Below, piece by piece: positions 51,721-61,046 of a stretch of 64,000 bases of DNA; positions within the stretch are counted from its first letter, which is position 1, and the number at the start of each line of letters is the position of its first letter. The translations under genes were made by a program, and so were the position numbers. Under the pieces are notes generated by a model. It was not told the origin of the DNA, ran no database searches, and saw nothing but the letters and a program-made list of their open reading frames with translations. This DNA comes from Winogradskyella eckloniae (lineage in GTDB: Bacteria > Bacteroidota > Bacteroidia > Flavobacteriales > Flavobacteriaceae): assembly GCF_013249045.1 (NCBI RefSeq), contig NZ_JABRWP010000010.1, positions 62,001 to 126,000 on the forward strand. Direction: 5' to 3'.

Positions 51721-52548
51721 TTGAAAAAGCCAATTGCAATACAAGGCATAAAAGGATCATTTCACCATGAAGTGGTTCAGAATTATTTTAATGTAGATTC
51801 TGAAGTTGTAGAATGTATGTCATTTGATAGCGTAGTGAATGCGTTATTAGAAAAGAAAACCGATGAGGTAGTTATGGCATTAGAAAATTCTATAGCAGGT
51901 TCAATTATTCCTAATTATGCACTTATTGATAGTTATAATTTAAGCATTGTCGGTGAATATTATTTGGGTATAGAACATTGTTTAATGGCCTTAGGAGGTC
52001 AAACTATTGAAGACATAAAAGAAGTGCATTCTCACCCAATGGCATTACTACAGTGTAAGTCTTTTTTTAGAGCTTATCCGCATTTAAAATTAGTAGAAGC
52101 AAAAGACACAGCAGATGTGGCTAAACAAATTGCTGAGCAACAAATAAAAGGCATTGCTGCCATAGCTAGTAAAAATGCGGCGGCCTTATATGGCATTAAT
52201 TTATTAGCAGAAAGTATACAAACCATAAAACATAACGAGACAAGGTTTGTAATTGTAAAACGCAACGACCTACAAAAAGATAAAAGTGTAATAAATAAGG
52301 CATCATTAAAATTTGAATTAGATCACAAAAGAGGAAGTTTAGCGGCTATATTAAATGTATTAAGTGATTGCAGACTGAATCTAACAAAAATACAATCCTT
52401 ACCAAAAATAGAAACACCTTGGAAATATGCTTTTTTCGTAGATGTCACTTTTGATACGTATAAGGATTACGAAAAAGCCATTGCTATATTGAGTTTAATG
52501 GCAGAGAATTTTAAAATTCTGGGAGAATATAAAAACGCAAGACGATGA
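51721..52548 (+). CDS. pheA: Prephenate dehydratase
   Basis: The 275-aa enzyme converts prephenate to phenylpyruvate for phenylalanine. The N-terminal dehydratase part has IQGIKGSFHHEV, VMALENSIAGSI and VKRNDL-type ending; the conserved TRF appears as NETRFVIV. The C-terminal part (about 190-270) is an ACT domain (FELDHKRGSLAAILNVLSD) that senses phenylalanine. The first possible start is the TTG at 51721, since an in-frame TAA lies at 51715. It has no chorismate mutase domain; that activity is at the end of the operon. The aminotransferase start overlaps its stop (ATGA). Confidence 0.92.
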   Translation: MKKPIAIQGIKGSFHHEVVQNYFNVDSEVVECMSFDSVVNALLEKKTDEVVMALENSIAGSIIPNYALIDSYNLSIVGEYYLGIEHCLMALGGQTIEDIKEVHSHPMALLQCKSFFRAYPHLKLVEAKDTADVAKQIAEQQIKGIAAIASKNAAALYGINLLAESIQTIKHNETRFVIVKRNDLQKDKSVINKASLKFELDHKRGSLAAILNVLSDCRLNLTKIQSLPKIETPWKYAFFVDVTFDTYKDYEKAIAILSLMAENFKILGEYKNARR

Positions 52549-53687
52549 TAGAAGTAGCAAAACGTTTACAAAACGTTGAAGAATATTACTTTTCTAAAAA
52601 ACTAAGGGAAGTTGCGCTTTTAAAAGCACAAGGAAAACCGATTATTAATCTAGGTATTGGGAGTCCAGATTTAGAACCTCCTTTTAAAGCCTCTATGGTA
52701 TTACAAGATAGTTTGGCAGATGAAAAAGCACACCAGTATCAAAGTTACCAAGGGTTACCAGAACTAAGAGAAGAAATAGCAAACTTTTATTGCAGACAAT
52801 ATAATGTTCATCTAAGTGCGCAAACTGAGGTACTGCCATTAATGGGTAGCAAAGAAGGTATTATGCATATTTCTATGGCTTTTTTAAATAAAGGCGATAA
52901 AGTTTTAGTACCAAATCCTGGGTATCCAACCTATTCTTCTGTCACTAAATTATTAGAAGCAAAACCAATTTATTACGACTTAAAGGAAGCTAACAATTGG
53001 CAGCCAGATTTTAGTGCCTTGGAGCGTTTAGATTTAAAACGTGTAAAGATTATGTGGATTAACTATCCACACATGCCAACGGGTAGCAAAGCGGATAATA
53101 AGTTTTATGATAAAATAATTGCTTTTGGAAAACGACACGATATATTAATTGTAAACGACAATCCATATAGCTTTATATTAAATAACAACCCAATTAGTAT
53201 TCTAAGATATCAAGATGCAAAAGAAGTTTGTTTAGAGCTCAATTCATTGAGTAAAACGTTTAATATGGCTGGTTGGCGTGTAGGCATGTTGGCTGGTAGT
53301 TACGATTTTGTAAGTGCTGTATTGCGTGTAAAGAGCAACATGGATTCTGGGATGTTTTATGGCATTCAAAAAGGTGCGATAGAAGCCTTGAAATGTTCAG
53401 ATATGTGGTTTCAAAGTTTAAACAGTGTTTACCACACCAGAAGAGAATTAATTTGGGAATTAGCAGATAGTCTTAATTGTACCTATGACAAAGAAGCTGC
53501 AGGTTTATTTGTTTGGGCAAAGTTACCACCACATATAAAATCTGAAGAATTTACAGACATGGTCCTAAAAGAGCATTCCATATTTATGACGCCAGGAACT
53601 GTGTTTGGTAGTAATGGCGAAGGCTATGTGCGTTTTTCATTATGTGCCACAGAAGAAATAATTAAAGAAGCAATTGCAAGAGTTTAG
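52545..53687 (+). CDS. Class I/II PLP-dependent aminotransferase of the aromatic pathway
   Basis: The 380-aa protein is an aspartate-aminotransferase-like enzyme with LGIGSPDLEPPFKASM, the VNDNPYSFIL segment bearing the PLP Asp/Tyr, the Schiff-base lysine in SLSKTFNMAGWRVG, and VRFSLCATEEII near the end. Placed between prephenate dehydratase and prephenate dehydrogenase, it most likely transaminates phenylpyruvate and 4-hydroxyphenylpyruvate to Phe and Tyr. It overlaps the pheA stop by four bases and ends five bases before tyrA. Confidence 0.88.
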   Translation: MIEVAKRLQNVEEYYFSKKLREVALLKAQGKPIINLGIGSPDLEPPFKASMVLQDSLADEKAHQYQSYQGLPELREEIANFYCRQYNVHLSAQTEVLPLMGSKEGIMHISMAFLNKGDKVLVPNPGYPTYSSVTKLLEAKPIYYDLKEANNWQPDFSALERLDLKRVKIMWINYPHMPTGSKADNKFYDKIIAFGKRHDILIVNDNPYSFILNNNPISILRYQDAKEVCLELNSLSKTFNMAGWRVGMLAGSYDFVSAVLRVKSNMDSGMFYGIQKGAIEALKCSDMWFQSLNSVYHTRRELIWELADSLNCTYDKEAAGLFVWAKLPPHIKSEEFTDMVLKEHSIFMTPGTVFGSNGEGYVRFSLCATEEIIKEAIARV

Positions 53688-53692
53688 TTAGA

Positions 53693-54544
53693 ATGAATAA
53701 GATTTTTATTATAGGAGTTGGGTTAATTGGCGGAAGTTTTGCTTTAGATATTAAAAAGTTAAATCCAGAATGTACAATTTATGGTATAGACAAAAATGAA
53801 GCACATTTAGAAGAAGCGATAGCGTTAAAGGTAATTGATAAGTCTGCTCAATTTGAAGAGGTACAACATGCTGATCTGGTTATTTTATCAATTCCGGTGG
53901 ATGGTGCCATTGCGGTTTTACCAAAGGTGTTAGACCTTGTGTCAGATAATACCATTGTCTTTGATGTAGGTTCTACCAAAGAAGACATATGTGCTCAGGT
54001 AAAAAGTCATCCTAAACGCAGAAATTATTTAGCCGTTCATCCTATAGCTGGTACCGAATATTCTGGGCCAAAAGCAGCATTGCATGGTTTGTATAAAAAT
54101 AAAACAAATATTATTTGTGAGGTAGAAGAAACAGCGTTTAAGCTTCAAGAAAAAGCATTGAAATTATTTACAGATTTAGGCATGCGAATTCGATATATGA
54201 ATCCGCAAGCGCATGACAAGCACATTGCTTACGTATCGCATTTGTCTCACATTAGCGCCTTTATGCTTGGTAAAACAGTGATTGACAAAGAAAAAAATGA
54301 ACGCGATATATTTGATATGGCAGGTAGTGGTTTTGCCAGTACAGTGCGTTTGGCTAAAAGTTCACCAGCCATGTGGACGCCAATTTTTAAGCAAAATAAA
54401 ACCAATGTTATAGAAACGCTAAATGAATACATTAATAATTTAAAGCATTTTAAAAGCTTAATGGAAAATGAAGATTTTGAAGCCGTTTTTAACGAAATGG
54501 AAACAACAAATCATATAAAAGACATATTAAACGGAATACAATAG
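53693..54544 (+). CDS. tyrA: Prephenate dehydrogenase
   Basis: The 283-aa NAD(P)-dependent enzyme oxidises prephenate to 4-hydroxyphenylpyruvate for tyrosine. The Rossmann motif GVGLIGGSFALDI is at about residues 7-20. HPIAGTEYSGPKAA carries the catalytic histidine, and the helical domain has HIAYVSHLSHISAFML and GSGFASTVRLAKSSPAMW. It is close to the typical length. It is third in the operon with pheA and the aminotransferase. Confidence 0.94.
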   Translation: MNKIFIIGVGLIGGSFALDIKKLNPECTIYGIDKNEAHLEEAIALKVIDKSAQFEEVQHADLVILSIPVDGAIAVLPKVLDLVSDNTIVFDVGSTKEDICAQVKSHPKRRNYLAVHPIAGTEYSGPKAALHGLYKNKTNIICEVEETAFKLQEKALKLFTDLGMRIRYMNPQAHDKHIAYVSHLSHISAFMLGKTVIDKEKNERDIFDMAGSGFASTVRLAKSSPAMWTPIFKQNKTNVIETLNEYINNLKHFKSLMENEDFEAVFNEMETTNHIKDILNGIQ

Positions 54545-54563
54545 TAATTAGATTAATAATAAA

Positions 54564-55646
54564 ATGGAAAACAAAAAAGAAATGAGAACATGGTTAGATG
54601 ATATGAAATTAGATCATCCTCTAGTCATAGCAGGACCATGTAGTGCAGAAACCGAAGAGCAAGTCTTAAAAATTGCTCACGAGCTAAAAGATACAGATGT
54701 TAGTTATTACAGAGCTGGTATTTGGAAACCAAGAACACGACCTGGAAATTTTGAAGGTGTTGGAGCGCTTGGGTTAAAATGGCTACAAAAGGTTAAGGCA
54801 GAAACTGGTATGAAAACCTGTACAGAGGTTGCAAATGCTAATCACGTAAAATTGGCTTTAGAGCATGATATCGATTTGTTATGGATTGGCGCTCGTTCAA
54901 CTGTAAGTCCTTTTATTATGCAAGAAATTGCGGATGCCTTACAAGGCACAGATAAAATTGTACTTGTTAAAAATCCGGTAAATCCAGATTTAGCGTTATG
55001 GTTAGGAGGTATAGAACGATTATATACAGCAGGTATAAAAAACTTAGGAGCAATACATAGAGGGTTTTCTACTTACGAGAAATCTAAATACAGAAATATC
55101 CCAGAATGGCAATTGGCTATTGAATTTCAAAATAAATTTCCAGACTTACCATTAATAAACGATCCGTCGCATATTACAGGTAATAGAGATATGATTTTTG
55201 ATGTCTCTCAAACAGCACTAGATCTTAATTTTGATGGATTAATGATTGAAACTCACTTTGATCCTGAAAACGCGTGGAGTGATGCGGCTCAGCAAGTAAC
55301 GCCAAGTAGTTTGGTTCAGATAATGAACGATTTAAAAATTAGAAAAGAAACAGATCCTGAAGCTGAGTATAATTCTGAATTAAATAATTTAAGAGCTCAG
55401 ATTGATGTAGTAGATAACCAAGTTTTAGATTTACTTGGTAAGCGAATGAAAGTTGCTGAGGGTATAGGCGCTCTTAAAAAGCAAAAGAATGTTGCCGTGT
55501 TACAAAGTAAACGTTGGAACGAGATTTTAGGTAAAATGGTGTTAGAAGGTGAAGAAAGAGGATTGAGCGAAGAATTTATTTTACGCATGTTTAAAGCTGT
55601 GCATCAAGAATCTATTAATCGTCAAGAAAAGATTATAAACGGCTAA
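54564..55646 (+). CDS. Bifunctional DAHP synthase (type I-beta) / chorismate mutase
   Basis: The 360-aa protein has an N-terminal DAHP synthase (about 1-265) that joins phosphoenolpyruvate and erythrose-4-phosphate. Motifs are VIAGPCSAETEEQ, YRAGIWKPRTRPGNFEGVG, the substrate/metal region IGARSTVSPF and LVKNPVNPD, and DPSHITGNRD. The C-terminal 90 residues are an AroQ chorismate mutase (LNNLRAQIDVVDNQVLDLLGKRM). It is the last gene of the Phe/Tyr operon, so both ends of the pathway from central carbon to prephenate are controlled by the attenuator. A strong terminator follows. Confidence 0.93.
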   Translation: MENKKEMRTWLDDMKLDHPLVIAGPCSAETEEQVLKIAHELKDTDVSYYRAGIWKPRTRPGNFEGVGALGLKWLQKVKAETGMKTCTEVANANHVKLALEHDIDLLWIGARSTVSPFIMQEIADALQGTDKIVLVKNPVNPDLALWLGGIERLYTAGIKNLGAIHRGFSTYEKSKYRNIPEWQLAIEFQNKFPDLPLINDPSHITGNRDMIFDVSQTALDLNFDGLMIETHFDPENAWSDAAQQVTPSSLVQIMNDLKIRKETDPEAEYNSELNNLRAQIDVVDNQVLDLLGKRMKVAEGIGALKKQKNVAVLQSKRWNEILGKMVLEGEERGLSEEFILRMFKAVHQESINRQEKIING

Positions 55647-55668
55647 TTAAATTTAGTGATTATTTAAA

Positions 55669-55696
55669 AAGGCTCGCCATTGGTGAGCCTTTTTTA
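55669..55696 (+). terminator. Terminator of the Phe/Tyr operon
   Basis: GGCTCGCC and GGTGAGCC (55671-55689) form an eight-pair stem with one G-U and loop ATT, followed by seven T residues. A run of five A residues precedes it. Confidence 0.85.
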
Positions 55697-55796
55697 TGAG
55701 GCGCGTTTACTCACTGAAAAGGAGCATTCACGTATTGTTGGTTTTTATAAATAGGGTTTCAAGCTAAGTTTGAGGTATGAACCAAAACCAATAACC

Positions 55797-56426
55797 ATGA
55801 AAAAAATGACTTTATTAGCCGTTGTGCTTTGTTTTAACTTAGTAGCCATGGCGCAAATTTCAATTACAGGAACTGTCACTAATGATTCCATTCCGTTAGA
55901 ATCTGCTAATGTTTTTATTAAAAATTCTACAAAAGGCATTGCTACTAATGCAATTGGTGAGTTTAAACTTAAAGCTATAAAAGGAGATACCTTATCTATT
56001 TCGTATTTAGGCTACAAAACCAAAGAGGTGGTTTTAGATAAAACACATAACTTAGATATAAATCTTGAAGAGGATAGTTTTGATGAGGTTGTATTGATAG
56101 CTTATGGAAGTCATAGGCGTACATCATTATGCTGTGGAGGAATAAGAATCTGTGAGCTTCATATTGATAATAAATCAAATAATAAAAACAAACTCTTTCC
56201 AAATCCTTCATCTAACGGTATATTTCAATTGCAATTAAATGAAGATTATGATAACGTTGAGATTTCAATAGCAAATATGTCTGGTAGAATTATTCAAAAT
56301 TCAACATTTCAAAAATTCAATAATCCAATAGATATTAATGTATCCGAATTTTCATCAGGTGTTTATTTAGTAAACATTATTGCAGATGGAAAACGACTAA
56401 AAACCATAAAAGCTGTAAAACTTTAA
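55797..56426 (+). CDS. Small secreted protein: carboxypeptidase-regulatory-like domain plus T9SS tail
   Basis: I start at the ATG at 55797, where MKKMTLLAVVLCFNLVAMAQ is a signal peptide; the frame also reads nine codons upstream to 55770. The 209-aa product has a carboxypeptidase-regulatory-like domain (about 23-95, ITGTVTNDSIPLESANVFIK), then a cysteine motif SLCCGGIRICEL, and a T9SS type A C-terminal domain (NKLFPNPSSNGIFQLQLNED to TIKAVKL). The beta-sandwich domain is normally the front of an outer-membrane receptor, so its pairing with a secretion tail is unusual. Function unknown. Confidence 0.78.
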   Translation: MKKMTLLAVVLCFNLVAMAQISITGTVTNDSIPLESANVFIKNSTKGIATNAIGEFKLKAIKGDTLSISYLGYKTKEVVLDKTHNLDINLEEDSFDEVVLIAYGSHRRTSLCCGGIRICELHIDNKSNNKNKLFPNPSSNGIFQLQLNEDYDNVEISIANMSGRIIQNSTFQKFNNPIDINVSEFSSGVYLVNIIADGKRLKTIKAVKL

Positions 56427-56431
56427 AAAAA

Positions 56432-56459
56432 AAAGGCTCGCAACATACGAGCCTTTTTT
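56432..56459. terminator. Terminator between the T9SS cargo and the following convergent gene
   Basis: GGCTCG (56435-56440) and CGAGCC (56448-56453) form a six-pair G/C-rich stem with a seven-base loop and are flanked by A and T runs. It probably acts in both directions. Confidence 0.8.
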
Positions 56460-56471
56460 AATAACCTTGAA

Positions 56472-56963
56472 TTAAAAATGTTTTTTAAATGTATATCTTG
56501 TAATAAATATACCTTGATTGTCACCTTTACCGCCTACACTTTCAACACCTGTGTTTATAAAAGCCAATTCCCAACCTTCTGCAACCATAGTATTTATTTT
56601 TGATGTCATTACAGCATCGTTGGCTGCTATATTTTGAAATCGAATACCTCCTAAGTTATAAAAGTTTAGAAGTTTGGTTTCTTCATAATCTTTTACTCTT
56701 ATCTCTCCTCTATTTGATTTGTTTTTATTATCACTATCCTTATCATCGGTTCTAACGGTTGTGTAATCTTTATAGTCTTTAACTTCATTTGCAGATATCA
56801 TACGAGAACGACCCAGACCATTTGGGACAATAGATTCTACAACGGTTACAACCTTGTACTCAACTTGAGCTAACGATTCTTCATCAGCAGTTTTAGCATT
56901 AATAAACGACAGTGAAACAAATCCAAGGACAATTAATCCTGTAAATAATAAATTTTTTTTCAT
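56472..56963 (-). CDS. Small exported protein of unknown function
   Basis: The 163-aa protein has a signal peptide-like start (MKKNLLFTGLIVLGFVSLSF). The body includes VEYKVVTVVESIVPNGLG and, near the end, VAEGWELAFINTGVES then ITRYTFKKHF. The YKVV...GWEL layout is reminiscent of DUF4177-like proteins, but the match is weak. A charged, Asp/Lys-rich patch lies in the middle (DDKDSDNKNKSN). It is monocistronic, convergent with the T9SS cargo gene and divergent from rsgA. Confidence 0.55.
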   Translation of the reverse strand: MKKNLLFTGLIVLGFVSLSFINAKTADEESLAQVEYKVVTVVESIVPNGLGRSRMISANEVKDYKDYTTVRTDDKDSDNKNKSNRGEIRVKDYEETKLLNFYNLGGIRFQNIAANDAVMTSKINTMVAEGWELAFINTGVESVGGKGDNQGIFITRYTFKKHF

Positions 56964-57048
56964 ATTTTCTTAATTTAATTGATTAGTACAACAATTTAAT
57001 GATTTTTTGGTTTAAAATCGTTTCTTTGTTATCGTATAAAAAGAGTTA

Positions 57049-57999
57049 ATGACAGGCACAGTATATAAATCTACAGGGAGTTGGTACACCGTAAAAACCA
57101 TGAATGGAAATTTCTATGAATGTAGAATAAAAGGCCGTTTTAGGTTACAAGGAATAAAAAGTACAAATCCTATTGCTGTTGGAGATATTGTAGAGATTCA
57201 ACTAGAAACTAAAAACAATACGGAAACTGGTGTTATTAATAGAATAGAAGAACGAAAAAATTACATTGTACGTAAGTCTGTAAATTTATCAAAGCAAACC
57301 CATATCATTGCATCTAATGTAGACCAAGTGTTTTTGTTGGTGACTATAGATAATCCACCAACTTTTACCACCTTTATAGATCGTTTTTTGGTAACAGCAG
57401 AAGCTTATTCCATAAACACTGTTTTATTATTTAACAAAATTGATGCTTACAATGAAGATGTCTTGTTAGAGGTTAAGTATTTAGAGAGTATATATCGTGC
57501 TATAGGCTATGAATGTATTGAGATATCTGCAACCACAGGTCACCAGATTGATAAAGTAAAGAGATTAATGGAAGGTAAGGTCAGTATGTTTGCTGGTCAC
57601 TCAGGTGTTGGCAAATCTACTTTAGTTAACGCTATAGAACCGTCCTTAGATTTAAAAACAAAAGCCATTTCTGTCCAACATAGCCAAGGACAGCACACTA
57701 CGACTTTTGCAGAAATGTTCGATTTAAGTTTTGATGCCAAGATTATAGACACACCAGGAATTAAGGGCTTTGGTATAGTAGATATGGAGCGCGAAGAAGT
57801 TGGCGATTATTTTCCGGAATTTTTTGCTCTAAAGCAAGATTGTAAGTTTAATAATTGTATTCATCTAAACGAACCTAAATGTGCAGTAAAAGATGCTTTA
57901 GAAGCAGATGAAATTTCATACTCTAGATACAAAAGTTATGTTCAAATTTTAGAGGGTGAAGACGAGCATTACCGAACAGATAATTATGATAACGAATGA
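57049..57999 (+). CDS. rsgA: Ribosome small-subunit-dependent GTPase RsgA
   Basis: The 316-aa protein is a ribosome biogenesis GTPase that acts on the 30S subunit. An N-terminal OB domain (1-75) is followed by a circularly permuted GTPase: NKIDAYN as G4 appears first, then P-loop GHSGVGKSTL, then DTPGIKGFG as G3. The C-terminal zinc finger holds Cys and His in CKFNNCIHLNEPKC. It overlaps dtd by four bases (ATGA). Confidence 0.95.
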   Translation: MTGTVYKSTGSWYTVKTMNGNFYECRIKGRFRLQGIKSTNPIAVGDIVEIQLETKNNTETGVINRIEERKNYIVRKSVNLSKQTHIIASNVDQVFLLVTIDNPPTFTTFIDRFLVTAEAYSINTVLLFNKIDAYNEDVLLEVKYLESIYRAIGYECIEISATTGHQIDKVKRLMEGKVSMFAGHSGVGKSTLVNAIEPSLDLKTKAISVQHSQGQHTTTFAEMFDLSFDAKIIDTPGIKGFGIVDMEREEVGDYFPEFFALKQDCKFNNCIHLNEPKCAVKDALEADEISYSRYKSYVQILEGEDEHYRTDNYDNE

Positions 58000-58448
58000 A
58001 AGTAGTCCTACAAAGAGTATCAGAAGCAAGTGTTACCATTGAAGGTGAAAGGGTCGCCGAAATTGGTAAAGGACTTCTAATTTTGGTTGGTATTGTAAAT
58101 GAAGATACGCAAGAGGATATCAATTGGCTTTGCAATAAAATTGTTAACCTTCGTGTTTTTCCGGATGAAGAAGGTGTAATGAATACATCGCTAAAAACGT
58201 CTAATGGTGACGTTATTGTAGTCAGTCAATTTACACTGCAGGCGAGTACCAAAAAAGGCAATCGCCCAAGTTACATTAAAGCAGCAAAACCAGATGTAGC
58301 CATTCCAATTTATGAATCGTTTAAAGCAACCTTACAAAAAGTCTTAGAAAAACCAATACAAACTGGTGAGTTTGGAGCAGATATGAAGGTTAGATTGCTC
58401 AATGATGGACCAGTCACTATTCTAATAGATTCTAAGCAAAAAGAATAA
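57996..58448 (+). CDS. dtd: D-aminoacyl-tRNA deacylase
   Basis: The 150-aa enzyme clears D-amino acids and glycine from mischarged tRNA. Start MKVVLQRVSEASVTIEGERV, the catalytic-loop sequence SQFTLQASTKKGNRPSY and the C-terminal NDGPVTILID with the Gly-cis-Pro of the family are present. Length is standard. Its start overlaps the rsgA stop, and its stop overlaps the next start by one base (TAATG), so the three genes are translationally coupled. Confidence 0.95.
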   Translation: MKVVLQRVSEASVTIEGERVAEIGKGLLILVGIVNEDTQEDINWLCNKIVNLRVFPDEEGVMNTSLKTSNGDVIVVSQFTLQASTKKGNRPSYIKAAKPDVAIPIYESFKATLQKVLEKPIQTGEFGADMKVRLLNDGPVTILIDSKQKE

Positions 58449-58972
58449 TGGCTTCAATTTTTGGTCATGGTTTTGTCGCTTACACTATAGCGAAAGTTGT
58501 AGATTCTACGTCTCATAGATTACTAGTAGGCTTAGCGATAGGATCTGCAATGTTACCAGATATTGATGTGTTGGCGTTTAGTTTTGGTATTGATTATCAC
58601 GATCCTTTAGGTCATAGAGGATTTACTCATTCTATTTTGTTTGCAATTATTTGGAGCTGTATTTTGGCATTTATTTTTGGAAAATCAAGAAAATTAATGT
58701 TTGCAGTTGTTTTGTTTTTATCCACCATTTCTCATGGTCTATTAGATGCGATGACTACAGGAGGAGAAGGTGTAGGTTTCTTAATACCGCTAGATCATTC
58801 AAGATACTTTTTTCCATTGCGACCTATTAAAGTTTCTCCAATTGGGATCGAAAATTTTTTTTCAGAATGGGGCGTTAAGGTGATCTTAAGTGAGCTTCAG
58901 TTTATAATTTTACCTTGCATTATTGTTTTAGTTGTGCTATATGTTTTTAAAAAACTAAATTTCAAGAAATAA
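58448..58972 (+). CDS. YdjM-like inner-membrane metal-dependent hydrolase
   Basis: The 174-aa membrane protein has four hydrophobic segments and the DUF457/YdjM family motifs: SIFGHGFVAYTIAKVV, MLPDIDVLAF, HRGFTHSILFAI and SHGLLDAMTTGG with conserved His and Asp residues suggesting a metal site. Family members are annotated as LexA-controlled inner-membrane hydrolases without a known substrate. It is coupled to dtd upstream. It is the last gene of the rsgA-dtd operon. Confidence 0.85.
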   Translation: MASIFGHGFVAYTIAKVVDSTSHRLLVGLAIGSAMLPDIDVLAFSFGIDYHDPLGHRGFTHSILFAIIWSCILAFIFGKSRKLMFAVVLFLSTISHGLLDAMTTGGEGVGFLIPLDHSRYFFPLRPIKVSPIGIENFFSEWGVKVILSELQFIILPCIIVLVVLYVFKKLNFKK

Positions 58973-59093
58973 CTTACAGTCAGAGGTCTACATCGTTGTT
59001 AAAAATTGTTTCGTAGGAATTTTAAGATGAAAAAAATTGCTAGAAATAAATATACGTTTTATATTGTAGCACCTAACCAACTGTAATCTACAT

Positions 59094-60998
59094 ATGCCTC
59101 AATTAAAATTTAAGTTACTTTCACTTACCTTATTCTTATCTGTTTTTAGTTTTTCTCAATCTAGTGATGTGTATAATGCATTAGTCGTTCCTGTTGAGTT
59201 AAAGGAAAAGGCTAATGCTGTAGTTAGATACCAGAAAAAAACCGTTGAGATTTTAGGCTTAGACAAAATAAAAGTAACCAATAAAAGAGTGACTACAGTG
59301 CTCAATAAGAGTGGTAAAAAACATGTTAATGCCTATGCCTATTATGATGGAACCAGAGATATACAAGCTATGGAAGCCCATATTTACGACGCTTTTGGGA
59401 AGGAGATTAAAAAATATAAAAAAAGAGATTTTGTCGATGCCAGTGCAGTAAGCGATTTTTCAATTTACGAGGATGACCGTGTAAAATACCTCGATTATAT
59501 TCCATTAAACTATCCGTATACAGTAGAGTACACCTCTGAAATTGTGTATACAAGCACAGCTTTTTTTCCAAGCTGGTATCCTATTGATGGCTATTATTTA
59601 GGCGTTCAGCATTCGGATTATGAAATTATCAATACAGCAGGAATAGCATTAAAATCGAAGAAAGAAAATTTTGAGAATTATAATATTAAGGAAATATCAG
59701 AACATCATTTTCTGGCCGAAAACATAAACGGAATTAAGTACGAAGCCTATACACCAGATTTTCAGAATATGATTCCACGATTTAAAGTAGCCTTGCGACA
59801 TTTTGAAATGGTAGGTGTTAAAGGCTCTAACGAAAATTGGAGTGATTTTGGGCAATGGATGTACGATAAATTACTTACAGGTACAGATTACATTCCGGAC
59901 GAAACTAAAAACCATGTAAAAAAAATTACTGAAGGTGTAGATGATAAAATAGAACGTGCAAAAATAATTTACCAGTATATGCAGAACAAAACACGGTACA
60001 TTAGTATACAGGTAGGTATTGGTGGATGGAAACCAATGTTTGCAAATGATGTAGATAAGTTGGGTTATGCAGATTGTAAAGGTTTAACTAATTATACAAA
60101 AGCACTATTAGAAGCGGTAGATGTACCCTCATATTATACAGTAGTATATGGCGGACGAAGTTTAAGAGATATCGATAGTGAGTTTTCATCAGTTGAAGGC
60201 AACCATGTTATTCTATGTGTACCTAATGAAGATGAAAATATATTTTTAGAGTGTACAAGCCAATCTAATCCATTTGGGTTTACAGCGGGTTTTACAGATG
60301 ATAGAGATGTGTTATTAATAAAGCCAGAAGGTGGTGAAATAGTGCATACCAAAATTTATGATGCAGAAGATAGCGTACAAAACACTACAGCGCAGGTTGT
60401 CTTAGATGCCAACGGTAGTTTTACCGCAGATGTTACTATAGAAACCACAGGTTTTCAATATAACCTGCATACAGGTATTGAGACCCAAAGCGAAAGAGAT
60501 CAACATTTACACTACAAAGACTATTGGGATAATATAAATAATTTAACCATCGGTCAAATCGCTATTGAAAACGATAAGGACAATGTTATATATACTGAAA
60601 ACGTAAAAATTGAATCTGAGAATTATGCGTCAAAAAGTGGAACTCGACTTATTTTTCAGCCTAACCTGTTTAATAAAGTAACTGATATTCCACCACGATA
60701 TACAGAGCGTAAGTTAGAGTTCAAAATTGATAGAGCATTTAAAGATACGGACGAATTTATTATTCAATTACCCGAAGGCTTAACCGTTGAAGCCATGACA
60801 GATGCTAAAGAGATAACCACTAAATTTGGAAGTTATAATTTTAAAATTGAAGCTCTAGAAGGTAACAAATTAAAGTATACAAGAACCTATATTTTACTTA
60901 AAGGAAATTATCCAAAAGAAGACTACAAGGCTTTTAGAGCGTTTAGAAAACAAATCGTAAAACACGATAAAAGTAAAGTCGTTTTAATTCAGTCTTAG
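59094..60998 (+). CDS. DUF3857/transglutaminase-like exported protein (copy 1)
   Basis: The 634-aa protein has a signal peptide (ending VFSFSQ), an N-terminal DUF3857 domain (about 25-190) and a transglutaminase-like core with the Cys-His-Asp pattern: YMQNKTRYISIQVGIGGW, YADCKGLTNYTKALLEAV with Cys, and GNHVILCVP with His. A third beta-rich domain completes it. The family is widespread in Bacteroidota; activity and substrate are unknown. A paralogue follows after 48 bases, and the pair is co-transcribed with mazG. Confidence 0.85.
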   Translation: MPQLKFKLLSLTLFLSVFSFSQSSDVYNALVVPVELKEKANAVVRYQKKTVEILGLDKIKVTNKRVTTVLNKSGKKHVNAYAYYDGTRDIQAMEAHIYDAFGKEIKKYKKRDFVDASAVSDFSIYEDDRVKYLDYIPLNYPYTVEYTSEIVYTSTAFFPSWYPIDGYYLGVQHSDYEIINTAGIALKSKKENFENYNIKEISEHHFLAENINGIKYEAYTPDFQNMIPRFKVALRHFEMVGVKGSNENWSDFGQWMYDKLLTGTDYIPDETKNHVKKITEGVDDKIERAKIIYQYMQNKTRYISIQVGIGGWKPMFANDVDKLGYADCKGLTNYTKALLEAVDVPSYYTVVYGGRSLRDIDSEFSSVEGNHVILCVPNEDENIFLECTSQSNPFGFTAGFTDDRDVLLIKPEGGEIVHTKIYDAEDSVQNTTAQVVLDANGSFTADVTIETTGFQYNLHTGIETQSERDQHLHYKDYWDNINNLTIGQIAIENDKDNVIYTENVKIESENYASKSGTRLIFQPNLFNKVTDIPPRYTERKLEFKIDRAFKDTDEFIIQLPEGLTVEAMTDAKEITTKFGSYNFKIEALEGNKLKYTRTYILLKGNYPKEDYKAFRAFRKQIVKHDKSKVVLIQS

Positions 60999-61046
60999 AT
61001 CAATATCATCAATACATTTTATTAAATCCTAAACCAAAAACAACCT

